This document shows positions 51,032-60,405 of a stretch of DNA of 64,000 nucleotides, one piece after another (the first letter of the stretch is position 1; each line of letters opens with the position of its first letter). Both the position numbers and the translations under genes were made by a program. The notes beneath the pieces are model-generated. The model was not told the DNA's origin. It saw only the letters and a list, made by a program, of their open reading frames with translations, and did not search any database. Where the stretch lies: NCBI GenBank assembly GCA_045863195.1, contig BTUI01000014.1:1-64000 (forward strand), in the 5' to 3' direction. This DNA comes from W-Chloroflexi-9 sp045863195 (GTDB lineage: Bacteria; Chloroflexota; Dehalococcoidia; UBA2979).

Positions 51032-54000
51032 TACGCCACCTGCGCCTTACCCACCTGCTCCGCCTGCTGGTTCAACACCCGGCGGTACTCCTTCGGCATC
51101 ACCTTCACGAAGCGCGCCGCGCTCCCCGGCCAGTCGTTGAGCAGTCGCTCCGCGACCGTGCTGCCGGTGTACTCCGCGTGCCGGGAGAGGAGGCCGCGGA
51201 CCAGTTCGCGGTCGTCGTCCCCCATCTCCTCGAAGGCGATCATCTCCATGTTGCAGCGGGTCTCGAAGTCGCCCGCCTCGTCCAGCACGTAGGCGATGCC
51301 GCCGCTCATGCCGGCGCCGAAGTTGCGCCCCGTGCGGCCGATGACGACCACGCGCCCACCTGTCATGTATTCGCAGCCGTGGTCGCCCACGCCCTCCACC
51401 ACCGTCATCGCGCCGCTGTTGCGGACAGCGAACCGCTCGCCCGCGATGCCGCGGAAGAACGCGAGGCCGCTCGTGGCGCCGTACAGCGCCACGTTGCCGA
51501 TGACGATGTTCTGCTCCGGCACGAACGTCGCCCGCTTGGAGGGCGCCACGATGATCTTGCCGCCAGAGAGGCCCTTGCCCACGTAGTCGTTCGTGTCGCC
51601 CTCCAGGCGGAGCGTGATGCCCGCCGGGACGAACGCGCCGAACGACTGGCCGGCCGAGCCGGTGAGGTTGATCTGGATGGTGTCGTCCGGCAGGCCGGTG
51701 TTGCCGTACCGCCGGCTGACCTCCGCGCCGAGGATCGTGCCCACGGTGCGGTTCACGTTCCGGATCGGCATGTCGATCGTCACCGGCTCGCCTCGGTCGA
51801 GGGCCGGCGCGGCCAGCGTCAGGAACTGCTGGTCGAGCGCCCGCTCGATGCCGTGGTCCTGCGTGGTGATCGCGTGCGTCGCAACCTCCGGGCCGACCTC
51901 CGGCCGGTAGAGGATCTGCGACAGGTCCAGGCCGCGCGCCTTCCAGTGGCCCACGGCCTTCCGCATGTCCAGCAGGTCGCTGCGGCCGACCATCTCGTCC
52001 ATCGTGCGGAAGCCAAGTTCCGCCATGTAGCGGCGGATGTCCTCCGCGATGAAGCGGAAGAAGTTGACCACATGCTCCGCCTTGCCCTCGAACCGCTCGC
52101 GCAGGACGGGGTTCTGGGTGGCGATGCCGACCGGGCAGGTGTCCAGGTGGCAGACGCGCATCATGACGCAGCCCATGACCACCAGCGGCGCCGTCGCGAA
52201 GCCAAACTCCTCTGCGCCGAGCAGCGCGCCGACGACGACGTCCCGCGCCGTCTTCAGCTGGCCGTCCACCTCCACGCGGATGCGGTCGCGCAGGCCGTTG
52301 AGGACGAGCGTCTGCTGCGTCTCGGCCAGGCCGAGTTCCCACGGCACTCCGGCGTGCTTGAGCGAGGTGAGCGGGCTGGCGCCGGTGCCGCCATCGTGGC
52401 CGGAGATCAGCACCACGTCCGACTTCGCCTTCGCGACGCCGGCCGCCACGGTGCCCACGCCGACCTCGGCGACCAGCTTCACGCTGATGCGCGCGCGGGT
52501 GTTGGCGTTCTTCAGGTCGTGGATGAGCTGCGCCAGGTCCTCGATCGAGTAGATGTCGTGGTGCGGCGGCGGGCTGATCAGCGGCACACCGGGGGTGGAG
52601 TGCCGGGTCTCGGCGATCCACGGGTACACCTTGTGGCCGGGCAGCTGGCCGCCCTCGCCGGGCTTCGCGCCCTGCGCCATCTTGATCTGGATCTCGTCCG
52701 AGTTGACCAGGTATTCGCTGGTCACGCCGAAGCGGCCGGACGCCACCTGCTTGATGGCGCTGCGGCGCGAGTCACCGTTCGGGTCCGGCGTAAACCGTCG
52801 ACGGTCCTCGCCGCCCTCGCCCGTGTTGCTCTTGCCGCCGATGCGGTTCATGGCGATGGCGAGCGTCTCGTGCGCCTCCGCGCTGATCGAGCCGTACGAC
52901 ATGGCGCCGGTCTTGAAGCGCTTGTAGATCGCCTCGACAGGCTCCACCTCGTCGAGCGGGACGGCCGGGCCGGCCGGCTTGATCTCGAACAGGCCGCGCA
53001 GCGTCGCGAGGTTGCGGCTCTGGTCGTCCACCAGCTTGGAGTACTCGCGGAAGATCTCCTCGCGGCCGGTGCGCGTGGCGTGCTGCAGGCGGAACACCGT
53101 TTCCGGGTTGAAAAGGTGGTACTCGCCGTCGCGGCGCCACTGGTACTGGCCGCCCCACTGGAGGTCGTGCACCGCGCCCTCGCGCGTCGGGAACGCGCGC
53201 TGGTGGTGCGTCAGCGACTCCTGCTGCACCTCCTCGATGCCGATCCCGTCGATGCGGGAGACGGTCTTCGTGAAGTAACGGTCGATGAACTCCGGCGACA
53301 GTCCGATCGCCTCGAAGATCTGCGCGCCGCGGTAGGACTGCACGGTGGAGATGCCCATCTTGGACATCACCTTCACCACGCCCTTCTTCACGGCCTTCAG
53401 GTAGTGGTAGCCCGCCTCGTGCGCGTCCAGCGAGGTGTCCACGAAGCCGTCCTCGTGCAGGCGGTGGATGCCGTCCAGCGCGAGGTACGGGTTCACCGCG
53501 CCCGCGCCGTAGCCGATGAGCAGCGCGAAGTGGTGCACCTCCCGCGCCTCGCCCGACTCCACCACCAGCCCGACCTGCGTGCGCTTCCGCTCGCGGACCA
53601 GGTGGTTGTGCAGGCCCGCCACCGCCAGCAGCGACGGGATCGGCGCGTGCGTGCGGTCCACGCCGCGGTCGGAGATCACGATGATGCGCGCGCCGCCATC
53701 GATGGCGGCGTCCGCGGCCCGGCACAGTTCCGTCATCGCGGCCTCAAGGGCGTGCTGGCCGCCGGCCGGGTCAAAGTGCATCGGCAGCACGGCGGTGCGG
53801 AAGTACGGGTGATCCTTCAGCGCCTTGATCCGCGCCAGGTCCTCGTTGTCGATGAACGGGTTGTCCAGCTTCACGACGTGGATGTCGGACAGCGCCTGAT
53901 CCAGGAGGTTGCCCTCCGGCCCGATCACCGTGTGCACGGAGGTGACGAGTTCCTCGCGGATCGCGTCCAGCGGCGGGTTCGTCACCTGCGCGAACAACTG

Positions 54001-55569
54001 CTGGAAGTAGTTGTAGAGCGGCTGCGCGTGGTCGGACAGCACGGCGATCGGCGTGTCCGTGCCCATCGACCCCACGCTCTCCTCTGAGTTCGCCATCATC
54101 GGCGCGAGGATGTACTTGAGGTCCTCCAGGCTGTAGCCGAACGCCTGCTGCTGCGTGAGCAGCGCCTCGCCGGAGAGGGACGGCGCCGGGTCACCCTGCG
54201 CGAGCGCCTCCAGCGGGTGGACGTGCTCCTGCAGCCATTCCGCGTACGGGCGGGAGGTCGCCAGCCCCATCTTCAGCTCGGTGTCGTCGATGATCCGGCC
54301 TTCCTCGAGGTTGACGAGGAACATCTTGCCGGGCTCCAGGCGGCCGGTGCTGACGATGCGCTCCGGGTCGATCGGCAGCACGCCGACCTCGGAGGCCATG
54401 AGGACGATGTCGTCCTTGGTGACGATGAAGCGGGACGGCCGCAGGCCGTTCCGGTCCAGCACCGCGCCGATATTGCGGCCGTCCGTGAAGGCGACGGAGG
54501 CGGGGCCGTCCCACGGCTCCATCACGGTGCTGTAGTACTCGTAGAACGCCAGCTTCTCCTTCGGCATGGTCGTGTGCCCGCTCCACGCCTCCGGGATCAG
54601 CATCATCATCGCGTGCGGCAGGGGCCAGCCCGCCTGCACGAGCAACTCCACGGCGTTGTCGAGGATCGCCGTGTCGCTGCCGTGCTCGTCCACCACCGGG
54701 ACGATCTTGTTCACGTCCGGGAACAGCGGCGACTCGAAGTGCGCCTCGCGCGCGGTCATCCAGTTGATGTTGCCGCGCAGCGTGTTGATCTCGCCGTTGT
54801 GCGAAATCATCCGGTACGGGTGGGCGAGCTTCCAGGACGGGAAGGTGTTGGTGCTGAAGCGCGAGTGGAACATCGCCAGCGCGCTGATCACCCGCGGGTC
54901 GTCCAGGTCCGGGAAGTACTTCCGGAGCTGCATCGTCGTCAGCATGCCCTTGTAGACGAGCGTGCGGGACGAGAGGCTCGCGAAGTAACACATCTCCGCG
55001 CCCGGGATGTCGGCGCGCTCCACGGCCTTCTCGAACCGCTTCCGCACCACGTACAGGCGGCGCTCCAGCGCGTCCTGATCAGCCTGCGTGGAGCCGCGCG
55101 CCACGAACACGTGGAGCATGTGCGGCTCCGCGACGAGAGCGGTGGCCCCCACGTCCGCGGCCACCGAGTCCGTCGGCACGTCGCGCCAGCCGAGGACGTG
55201 CGTGTCCTCCTCCTCGGCGATGGTGGTGAACAGGCGCATCGCCTGCTCGCGCGCAGCCTGATCCTTCGGAGCAAAGAGCAGGCCGACGCCATACTCGCCC
55301 GCATCGGGGAGGCGAATGTTCAGCGCGGCGCACTCGTGCCGGAAGAAGGCATCCGGTACCTGGATCAGGATGCCCGCACCGTCGCCGGTGTTCGGCTCCG
55401 CGCCGGAAGCGCCTCGGTGATCGAGGTTCTCCAGCGCCAGGATGCCGTCCTGGACGATCTGGTGGGAGCGCTTGCCCTTGAGGTGGACGATGAAGCCGAC
55501 GCCACAGGCGTCGTGCTCGAACGCGGGGTTGTAGAGTCCCTGGGCAGGGGGGAGTCCGGGCGCGTTCAT
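51031..55569 (-). CDS. gltB: Glutamate synthase, large (alpha) subunit (1512 aa)
   Basis: ATG 55569 after GGGAGGG. EHDACGVGF places the Ntn nucleophile at Cys22, so removal of 21 residues is expected. Domains in order: glutaminase (22-420), central linker, FMN/synthase TIM barrel (about 800-1180, with GHDGGTGASPLTSLKHAG) and the beta-helix end. The [3Fe-4S] cluster motif C-x5-C-x4-C is in CVMMRVCHLDTCPVGIAT (about 1128-1145). With GltD it makes two glutamates from glutamine and 2-oxoglutarate. Confidence 0.96.
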   Translation of the reverse strand: MNAPGLPPAQGLYNPAFEHDACGVGFIVHLKGKRSHQIVQDGILALENLDHRGASGAEPNTGDGAGILIQVPDAFFRHECAALNIRLPDAGEYGVGLLFAPKDQAAREQAMRLFTTIAEEEDTHVLGWRDVPTDSVAADVGATALVAEPHMLHVFVARGSTQADQDALERRLYVVRKRFEKAVERADIPGAEMCYFASLSSRTLVYKGMLTTMQLRKYFPDLDDPRVISALAMFHSRFSTNTFPSWKLAHPYRMISHNGEINTLRGNINWMTAREAHFESPLFPDVNKIVPVVDEHGSDTAILDNAVELLVQAGWPLPHAMMMLIPEAWSGHTTMPKEKLAFYEYYSTVMEPWDGPASVAFTDGRNIGAVLDRNGLRPSRFIVTKDDIVLMASEVGVLPIDPERIVSTGRLEPGKMFLVNLEEGRIIDDTELKMGLATSRPYAEWLQEHVHPLEALAQGDPAPSLSGEALLTQQQAFGYSLEDLKYILAPMMANSEESVGSMGTDTPIAVLSDHAQPLYNYFQQLFAQVTNPPLDAIREELVTSVHTVIGPEGNLLDQALSDIHVVKLDNPFIDNEDLARIKALKDHPYFRTAVLPMHFDPAGGQHALEAAMTELCRAADAAIDGGARIIVISDRGVDRTHAPIPSLLAVAGLHNHLVRERKRTQVGLVVESGEAREVHHFALLIGYGAGAVNPYLALDGIHRLHEDGFVDTSLDAHEAGYHYLKAVKKGVVKVMSKMGISTVQSYRGAQIFEAIGLSPEFIDRYFTKTVSRIDGIGIEEVQQESLTHHQRAFPTREGAVHDLQWGGQYQWRRDGEYHLFNPETVFRLQHATRTGREEIFREYSKLVDDQSRNLATLRGLFEIKPAGPAVPLDEVEPVEAIYKRFKTGAMSYGSISAEAHETLAIAMNRIGGKSNTGEGGEDRRRFTPDPNGDSRRSAIKQVASGRFGVTSEYLVNSDEIQIKMAQGAKPGEGGQLPGHKVYPWIAETRHSTPGVPLISPPPHHDIYSIEDLAQLIHDLKNANTRARISVKLVAEVGVGTVAAGVAKAKSDVVLISGHDGGTGASPLTSLKHAGVPWELGLAETQQTLVLNGLRDRIRVEVDGQLKTARDVVVGALLGAEEFGFATAPLVVMGCVMMRVCHLDTCPVGIATQNPVLRERFEGKAEHVVNFFRFIAEDIRRYMAELGFRTMDEMVGRSDLLDMRKAVGHWKARGLDLSQILYRPEVGPEVATHAITTQDHGIERALDQQFLTLAAPALDRGEPVTIDMPIRNVNRTVGTILGAEVSRRYGNTGLPDDTIQINLTGSAGQSFGAFVPAGITLRLEGDTNDYVGKGLSGGKIIVAPSKRATFVPEQNIVIGNVALYGATSGLAFFRGIAGERFAVRNSGAMTVVEGVGDHGCEYMTGGRVVVIGRTGRNFGAGMSGGIAYVLDEAGDFETRCNMEMIAFEEMGDDDRELVRGLLSRHAEYTGSTVAERLLNDWPGSAARFVKVMPKEYRRVLNQQAEQVGKAQVA

Positions 55570-55685
55570 CGAGTCACCCTCCCGGCGAGGTCGCCCGCAA
55601 ACACGGCGGCAATGCTGCGGCGGTGGGCGATCGACCTCATCAGCGTCTCAATTCGGATCGGCTGCACTGCCTCTCTGGAGGGGGA

Positions 55686-55703
55686 TTGCGGATCGTACCG
55701 CAA
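55686..55703. promoter_or_regulatory. Dyad upstream of gltBD
   Basis: TTGCGG-N6-CCGCAA, a perfect 6-bp inverted repeat, stands 117-134 bp upstream of gltB in the 289-bp gap to the divergent Usp gene. Candidate operator for nitrogen or stress control; the regulator is not in the window. Confidence 0.35.
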
Positions 55704-55858
55704 CTGGTAAACCACCCGAGGGGAAATGCGAACCCTGCCCTACGTCGTAGGGGCACCTTTGCGCTTTTTGTCACAAGGTGAGCCGGACTATAACCGATCG
55801 ACAACATCTTGCCTACACCCAGCGCCGCCCCGTCCGTGCCGATTGACCGAGCCACTCC

Positions 55859-56749
55859 ATGCACGTCCTCTGGCCCTCTGACGGCTCTCCTGGTGCACGA
55901 CGCGTGCTGCCCGCGCTCGCCCGTCTCTGCCACCGCCCGGACGACCTGCTCACCGTCGTCACGGTGGATGAGCCGCCCACGCTGGACGTGGCGCGGAGGC
56001 TGCTCGGGAACCGCGAGGCAGCGACCGACGGCACCACCCTCCTTGCGTCCCAGTTGGCGCTCGTCGCACGGCTTCCCGGGCGCGTGGAGGGCGTGACCGT
56101 GAGCGGCCTCGCCGGCCCCCGGGTGGTGGCGGTGGCGGCCGACGTGCGCCCCGACCTGGTGGTCATGGGCAGCCACGCCCAACGCTCCGCGCACCGCCTG
56201 CTGCTGGGCAGCACCTCCGCGCTCGTCGCGCGGCAGGCACCCTGCTCTGTGCTGGTCCTCCGCCAGCAGGCGCTGCCCCGGCGCATCCTCGTCGCGCACG
56301 ATGGCTCCGCCGACGCCCGCGCCGCGCTTCGGACGCTGCGCGCGCTCGGCCCCATCCCGGGGGCGGAGGTGACGCTGATCCGCGTGGTCGCGGAGGGGCC
56401 GCCGACCGAGGCGTTCCCGTCGCACGCTCGACGCTTCGCCCCGGGCATCGGCCGTGTGGCGCGTGCCCGTGCGCGGGAGGCATCGGACGCGCTCGCCGTG
56501 GAGGCGCGGGAGTACCACCAGGCCGGCTTCACGAACACGCGCACGGCCGTGCTGCGGGGCGACCCGTGGCTCCGGCTGCGGGAGCAGATCCGGCGCCTTC
56601 GCCCGGACCTCGTGGCCGTGGGCGCCACCGGACAGCGGTCGATCCGGATGATGCCGGGGAGCATTCCGGAGCGCACGCTCCGAGAAGCGCCGTCCGCCGT
56701 CCTCATCAGCCGTGCAGTACCACACGCGCACGCGGTTGAACTTCAGTAA
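55859..56749 (+). CDS. Tandem universal stress protein (296 aa)
   Basis: Two Usp domains. The first (1-140) starts HVLWPSDGSPGARRVL and ends MGSHAQRSAHRLLLGSTSALVARQ; the second (143-296) starts RILVAHDGSADARAAL and ends GATGQRSIRMMPGSIPERTLRE. Both have a G-2x-G-9x-G-like nucleotide loop, degenerate in the first. Divergent from gltB and 54 bp before the BcsB-like gene. Confidence 0.87.
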   Translation: MHVLWPSDGSPGARRVLPALARLCHRPDDLLTVVTVDEPPTLDVARRLLGNREAATDGTTLLASQLALVARLPGRVEGVTVSGLAGPRVVAVAADVRPDLVVMGSHAQRSAHRLLLGSTSALVARQAPCSVLVLRQQALPRRILVAHDGSADARAALRTLRALGPIPGAEVTLIRVVAEGPPTEAFPSHARRFAPGIGRVARARAREASDALAVEAREYHQAGFTNTRTAVLRGDPWLRLREQIRRLRPDLVAVGATGQRSIRMMPGSIPERTLREAPSAVLISRAVPHAHAVELQ

Positions 56750-56803
56750 ACGCCGGGACGGCCGGGTGCCTTGCAGCAAAACGGAATGTTACCGTGAACA
56801 ATA

Positions 56804-59026
56804 GTGAGGATTGTGGATAACCGTCGTCGCGCCCGATGGGGTCGCTGGCTGCTCATCGCGGCGGCCGCTGCGTGCGCCCTCGTGGCCGGGCCCGTCACCG
56901 CGCAGGTCACCCCACCGGATGAGGCGCCGAAGGACGCACCGCGCCGGATCACCACGCTGGAGGACCTTGGCTTTGCGGACCGCGCCGCCTTCGGCGCGAG
57001 CGCCCAGCTCGACTTCTTCTTCTCCGGGTCTGGAGACTACGAGCTCTCCGATGGCTCTCGCCTCGTGGTCGAACTCACGCACTCGAACCTGCTCTCGCCC
57101 GACCAGTCGGCCGTGGCGGTCTCGCTCAACGACCGCCCGCTCCAGGCGATCCGCCTGGACGAGACGAACATCCGAGGCGGCACCTACGAGATCCCGGTAC
57201 CGCAGGACCTCATCTTCCCGGCGTTCAACAAGCTCTCGTTCACGTTCAACATGACCACCGGCCTCTTCTGCGAGGCCCCCGCCAACTCCGCGCTCTTCGC
57301 GACGATCCTCAGCAGCTCGTTCTTCGAGATCGACTTCGCGCAGGACCCGCCCGTCCCGGCGCTGGAGGCGCCGAACCTGGCCGACTACCCCTACCCGTTC
57401 TTCGAGCCCGGCTACCCGATCGTTGCCCCTGTGGTCATCGCGATCCCGGCGAACCCCACGTCAGCGGAGATGACCGCGGCGTACCGCCTGGCGACGGACC
57501 TGACCACGCGCGTCTCCTTCGACCTGGAACTGCTGAACGTCCGCACGGTCACCACGCTCGCCCCGGCCGACCTCGCGAAGAGCCAGCTGATCGTCATCGG
57601 CAGCGCCCGCCGCAACCCGATCCTGCGGGAGGCGCTCGCGAACACCACCGCCAGGCAATCGCAAGACGGCACGCTCACCGTGGCCGGACGCGACCTGGAC
57701 GAGGCGGCCGGCTACATCGCCCTGGTCGAGTCGCCGTGGAACCGGCTGCTCCGGACGCTCATCGTCACCGGCGACACCGACGATGCGATCGGCCGGGCCG
57801 TGGACGCGCTGACCCTCGCGGAGACCGCCGCCCTGCTCGCCGGGCCGGAAGCCGTCTTGACCGAGCCGATCCTGCCGCCGGACCAGGTGGCGTTCCAGTC
57901 CGTGTTCACCTTCCGAGACGCCGGCACCGGCGAGTCCACCTTCCGCGGTGGAGCCGGCACGACCAGCGTGGTGTTCTCCTCGCCCGCCCCGGCGCCCGGC
58001 AGCACCGGCACACTGGAACTGGTCATCTCCGTCCCGGAGGATCTGGACCGACGCCGCTCCAACATCATCGTGGACCTCAACGGCCAGACCATCGCGACGG
58101 TCCGCCTGGACGATGAGCAGCTGCGCCGGGCCACCTACCGCGTGGAGATCCCGGGCGACGTCATCCGCGTGGGCCCGAACACGCTCCAGATGCAGGCGAA
58201 CCTGTACGACTCGCAGTCGCTCGTGCTCGCGCCGTGTGAGTCCTACGCGCCGGAGCGACTGTGGATCACGATCCATGACGACTCCGCCGTCTCGCTCCCC
58301 AGTTCCGCCGGCATCACCAGCGGCGCCGACCTGGCCGGCCTGCCCTTCCCGTTTGCCGGCCTCCGAGGGGTCCGCGAGACGACCTTCGTCATTGACGCCA
58401 CCCGCCCGGAATCGTTCCGCGCGGGCATGCTCGCCGTGATCGCGCTCGGCCGTCGCTTCGGCGCGGTGAACGAGTACAACGTGCTGCCCGCGCTCACCGC
58501 CACGCCCGAGATCATCGGCGACCGGCACGTCGTCGCGGTCGGCGTGCCGCCGGACACCGACTTCGGCCAGGTGCTGAGCGACGCCCTACCGCTGGTGTTC
58601 CGGCCGGACGGCACCCGCGCGATCATCGAGGACTCCGGCACGCTCGCCGAGATCCTGGACACCTCTCGCGTGGGTGCGGTGCAGATGGTGCAGGTGCCGT
58701 GGGCGCCGACCCGCTCGCTGCTCTCCGTGAACGGCACGGACGACACCGCGCTGCGCTGGGCCTCGGAGGCGCTCGTCACGCGCTCGCTGGATGGCAACGT
58801 GGCACTGCTGCAGTCGGCACGCCAGATCAGCACCTTCTCGCTGACCCGCGCGCGCGTCGAGGACGTGCAGCGCGCGCTGGAGGACCGCTTCACCGAGCGC
58901 GAAGCACGCCTCCGCACGATCGTCGCGTTTTCGATGATCGGCGTGGGCGCGGTGCTGCTGGCCGTCCTCTGGGGCCTGCGCGGCCGCCTCGTCCCCCGCA
59001 TCGGCGGGGCCGGCCGCCGGCGCTAG
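56804..59026 (+). CDS. BcsB-like cellulose synthase regulatory subunit, orphan (740 aa)
   Basis: GTG 56804. Signal peptide (WLLIAAAAACALVAGPVTAQ), a long periplasmic region with two carbohydrate-binding plus ferredoxin-like repeats as in BcsB (ELTHSNLLSPDQSAVAVSLN, NKLSFTFNMTTGLFCE, and later ELVISVPEDLDRRRSNIIVD, NTLQMQANLYD), and a C-terminal TM (MIGVGAVLLAVLWGL). BcsB guides nascent polysaccharide across the periplasm. No BcsA glycosyltransferase is adjacent, so it may serve an unlinked synthase. Confidence 0.82.
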   Translation: MRIVDNRRRARWGRWLLIAAAAACALVAGPVTAQVTPPDEAPKDAPRRITTLEDLGFADRAAFGASAQLDFFFSGSGDYELSDGSRLVVELTHSNLLSPDQSAVAVSLNDRPLQAIRLDETNIRGGTYEIPVPQDLIFPAFNKLSFTFNMTTGLFCEAPANSALFATILSSSFFEIDFAQDPPVPALEAPNLADYPYPFFEPGYPIVAPVVIAIPANPTSAEMTAAYRLATDLTTRVSFDLELLNVRTVTTLAPADLAKSQLIVIGSARRNPILREALANTTARQSQDGTLTVAGRDLDEAAGYIALVESPWNRLLRTLIVTGDTDDAIGRAVDALTLAETAALLAGPEAVLTEPILPPDQVAFQSVFTFRDAGTGESTFRGGAGTTSVVFSSPAPAPGSTGTLELVISVPEDLDRRRSNIIVDLNGQTIATVRLDDEQLRRATYRVEIPGDVIRVGPNTLQMQANLYDSQSLVLAPCESYAPERLWITIHDDSAVSLPSSAGITSGADLAGLPFPFAGLRGVRETTFVIDATRPESFRAGMLAVIALGRRFGAVNEYNVLPALTATPEIIGDRHVVAVGVPPDTDFGQVLSDALPLVFRPDGTRAIIEDSGTLAEILDTSRVGAVQMVQVPWAPTRSLLSVNGTDDTALRWASEALVTRSLDGNVALLQSARQISTFSLTRARVEDVQRALEDRFTEREARLRTIVAFSMIGVGAVLLAVLWGLRGRLVPRIGGAGRRR

Positions 59027-59214
59027 GGGCTGCTCCCGGCCGAACGCTGGATCGCGCGAACCTCGCCAAGGCGTGTGGATTCGCGGCATTTCCGCCAGTA
59101 GACATGGGCCGGCCGTCCCGCGATCCGCGGGCCCTTCGCCCTGCCTGACAGTCACGATCGGGCGCATCGTCTCGCTGACGGCCCGCATACGCGGGCCGCA
59201 GGTGGGAGGACGCC

Positions 59215-60405
59215 ATGCTCGGGGTCTCCAGGCTGATCACGGGACGCGTGGAGGAGGCCGATCCGCTCAGGTACGGCCGGGAGAGCCGTCGGCTGCCCTC
59301 CCACCTCCTGCACTACTCGGAGGACAAGCGACCGGTCGTGGTGTGGACATCCACGCACCGCTGCAACCTGCACTGCACCCACTGCTATACCGACTCCCAC
59401 GACCGGCAGTACCCCGGCGAGCTCACCACCGATGAGGCGCTGGCGATGGTCGACGGCCTCGCGGATCTCGGCAGCCCCGTCCTGCTCATCTCCGGCGGAG
59501 AGCCGCTCCGCCGCCCGGATGTCGAGCAGGTCGCGCGGCACGCGGTGGAGCGTGGCATGCGCGTGGTCTTCTCCACCAACGGCACGCTGATCACGGAGGC
59601 GGTCGCCGGGCGGCTCGCGGAGATCGGCGTCTCGTACGTCGGCGTGAGCATCGACGGCCGCCCGGACACGCATGACCGCTTCCGCGGCATGCCCGGCGCG
59701 TTCGCGGCCTCGATGGGTGCGATCCGGGCCTGTCGCGCGGCCGGGATCAAGACCGGCCTGCGTTTCACGATGACCCGGAGGAACCTCCACGACCTGCCCT
59801 GGCTGTTCGACCTCATGCAGGAGGAGGACGTCCACCGCCTGTGCATCTACCACCTGGCCCCGACCGGCCGCGGCGCTCGCATCCAGCAGTTCGCACCCAG
59901 CCACCAGGAGACCCGCGCCGCGCTCGACCTCGTCTTCGACCGCGTGCGCGACCTCCATGCCGGCGGCTTCGAGGTGGAGCTGCTCACGGCCGACAACCAC
60001 GCGGACGCCGCCTACCTCTGGCTGCGCATCGAACAGGAGGAACCGGAGCGGGCGGCCGGGGTCCGGCGCCTGCTGGAGTGGAATGGCGGCAATCGCTCCG
60101 GGGAGGCGATCGCGTGCGTGGACGCGGACGGCAGCGTCTACCCGGACCAGTTCTGGCGGTGGCGTCCCGTTGGCAACGTGCGGTCGCGCTCCTTCACGGA
60201 CATCTGGCGCGACGATCCCGATTCGCTCCTCCAGCAGCTGCGCGCTCGCCGAGCGCGGCTGCCGGAGCGCTGCCAGTCATGCCGCTTCCTGGACCTCTGC
60301 AACGGCAACTTCCGATCGCGCGCCGAAGCCACCACGGGCGATGCCTGGGGCATGGACCCGCTCTGCTACCTGACCGATGAGGAGGTCCGCAGTGACCGCA
60401 ACTGA
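59215..60405 (+). CDS. Radical SAM/SPASM protein, NirJ/AhbC-like (396 aa)
   Basis: ATG 59215 with GGAGG upstream. Radical SAM cluster CNLHCTHCYTDSH (about 52-64), LISGGEPLRRPD for SAM, VSIDGRPDTHDRFRG, and a C-terminal SPASM domain with CQSCRFLDLCNGNF plus late cysteines for auxiliary [4Fe-4S] clusters. Relatives remove or modify haem side chains (NirJ, AhbC) or modify peptides. The following gene is a second radical SAM protein, overlapping by 14 nt. Confidence 0.85.
   Translation: MLGVSRLITGRVEEADPLRYGRESRRLPSHLLHYSEDKRPVVVWTSTHRCNLHCTHCYTDSHDRQYPGELTTDEALAMVDGLADLGSPVLLISGGEPLRRPDVEQVARHAVERGMRVVFSTNGTLITEAVAGRLAEIGVSYVGVSIDGRPDTHDRFRGMPGAFAASMGAIRACRAAGIKTGLRFTMTRRNLHDLPWLFDLMQEEDVHRLCIYHLAPTGRGARIQQFAPSHQETRAALDLVFDRVRDLHAGGFEVELLTADNHADAAYLWLRIEQEEPERAAGVRRLLEWNGGNRSGEAIACVDADGSVYPDQFWRWRPVGNVRSRSFTDIWRDDPDSLLQQLRARRARLPERCQSCRFLDLCNGNFRSRAEATTGDAWGMDPLCYLTDEEVRSDRN

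Noticed and set aside
50899..54087. 1062-aa plus-strand open frame
   Set aside because: Antisense shadow of gltB, with repeated Arg/Asp/Val/His composition and no domains.
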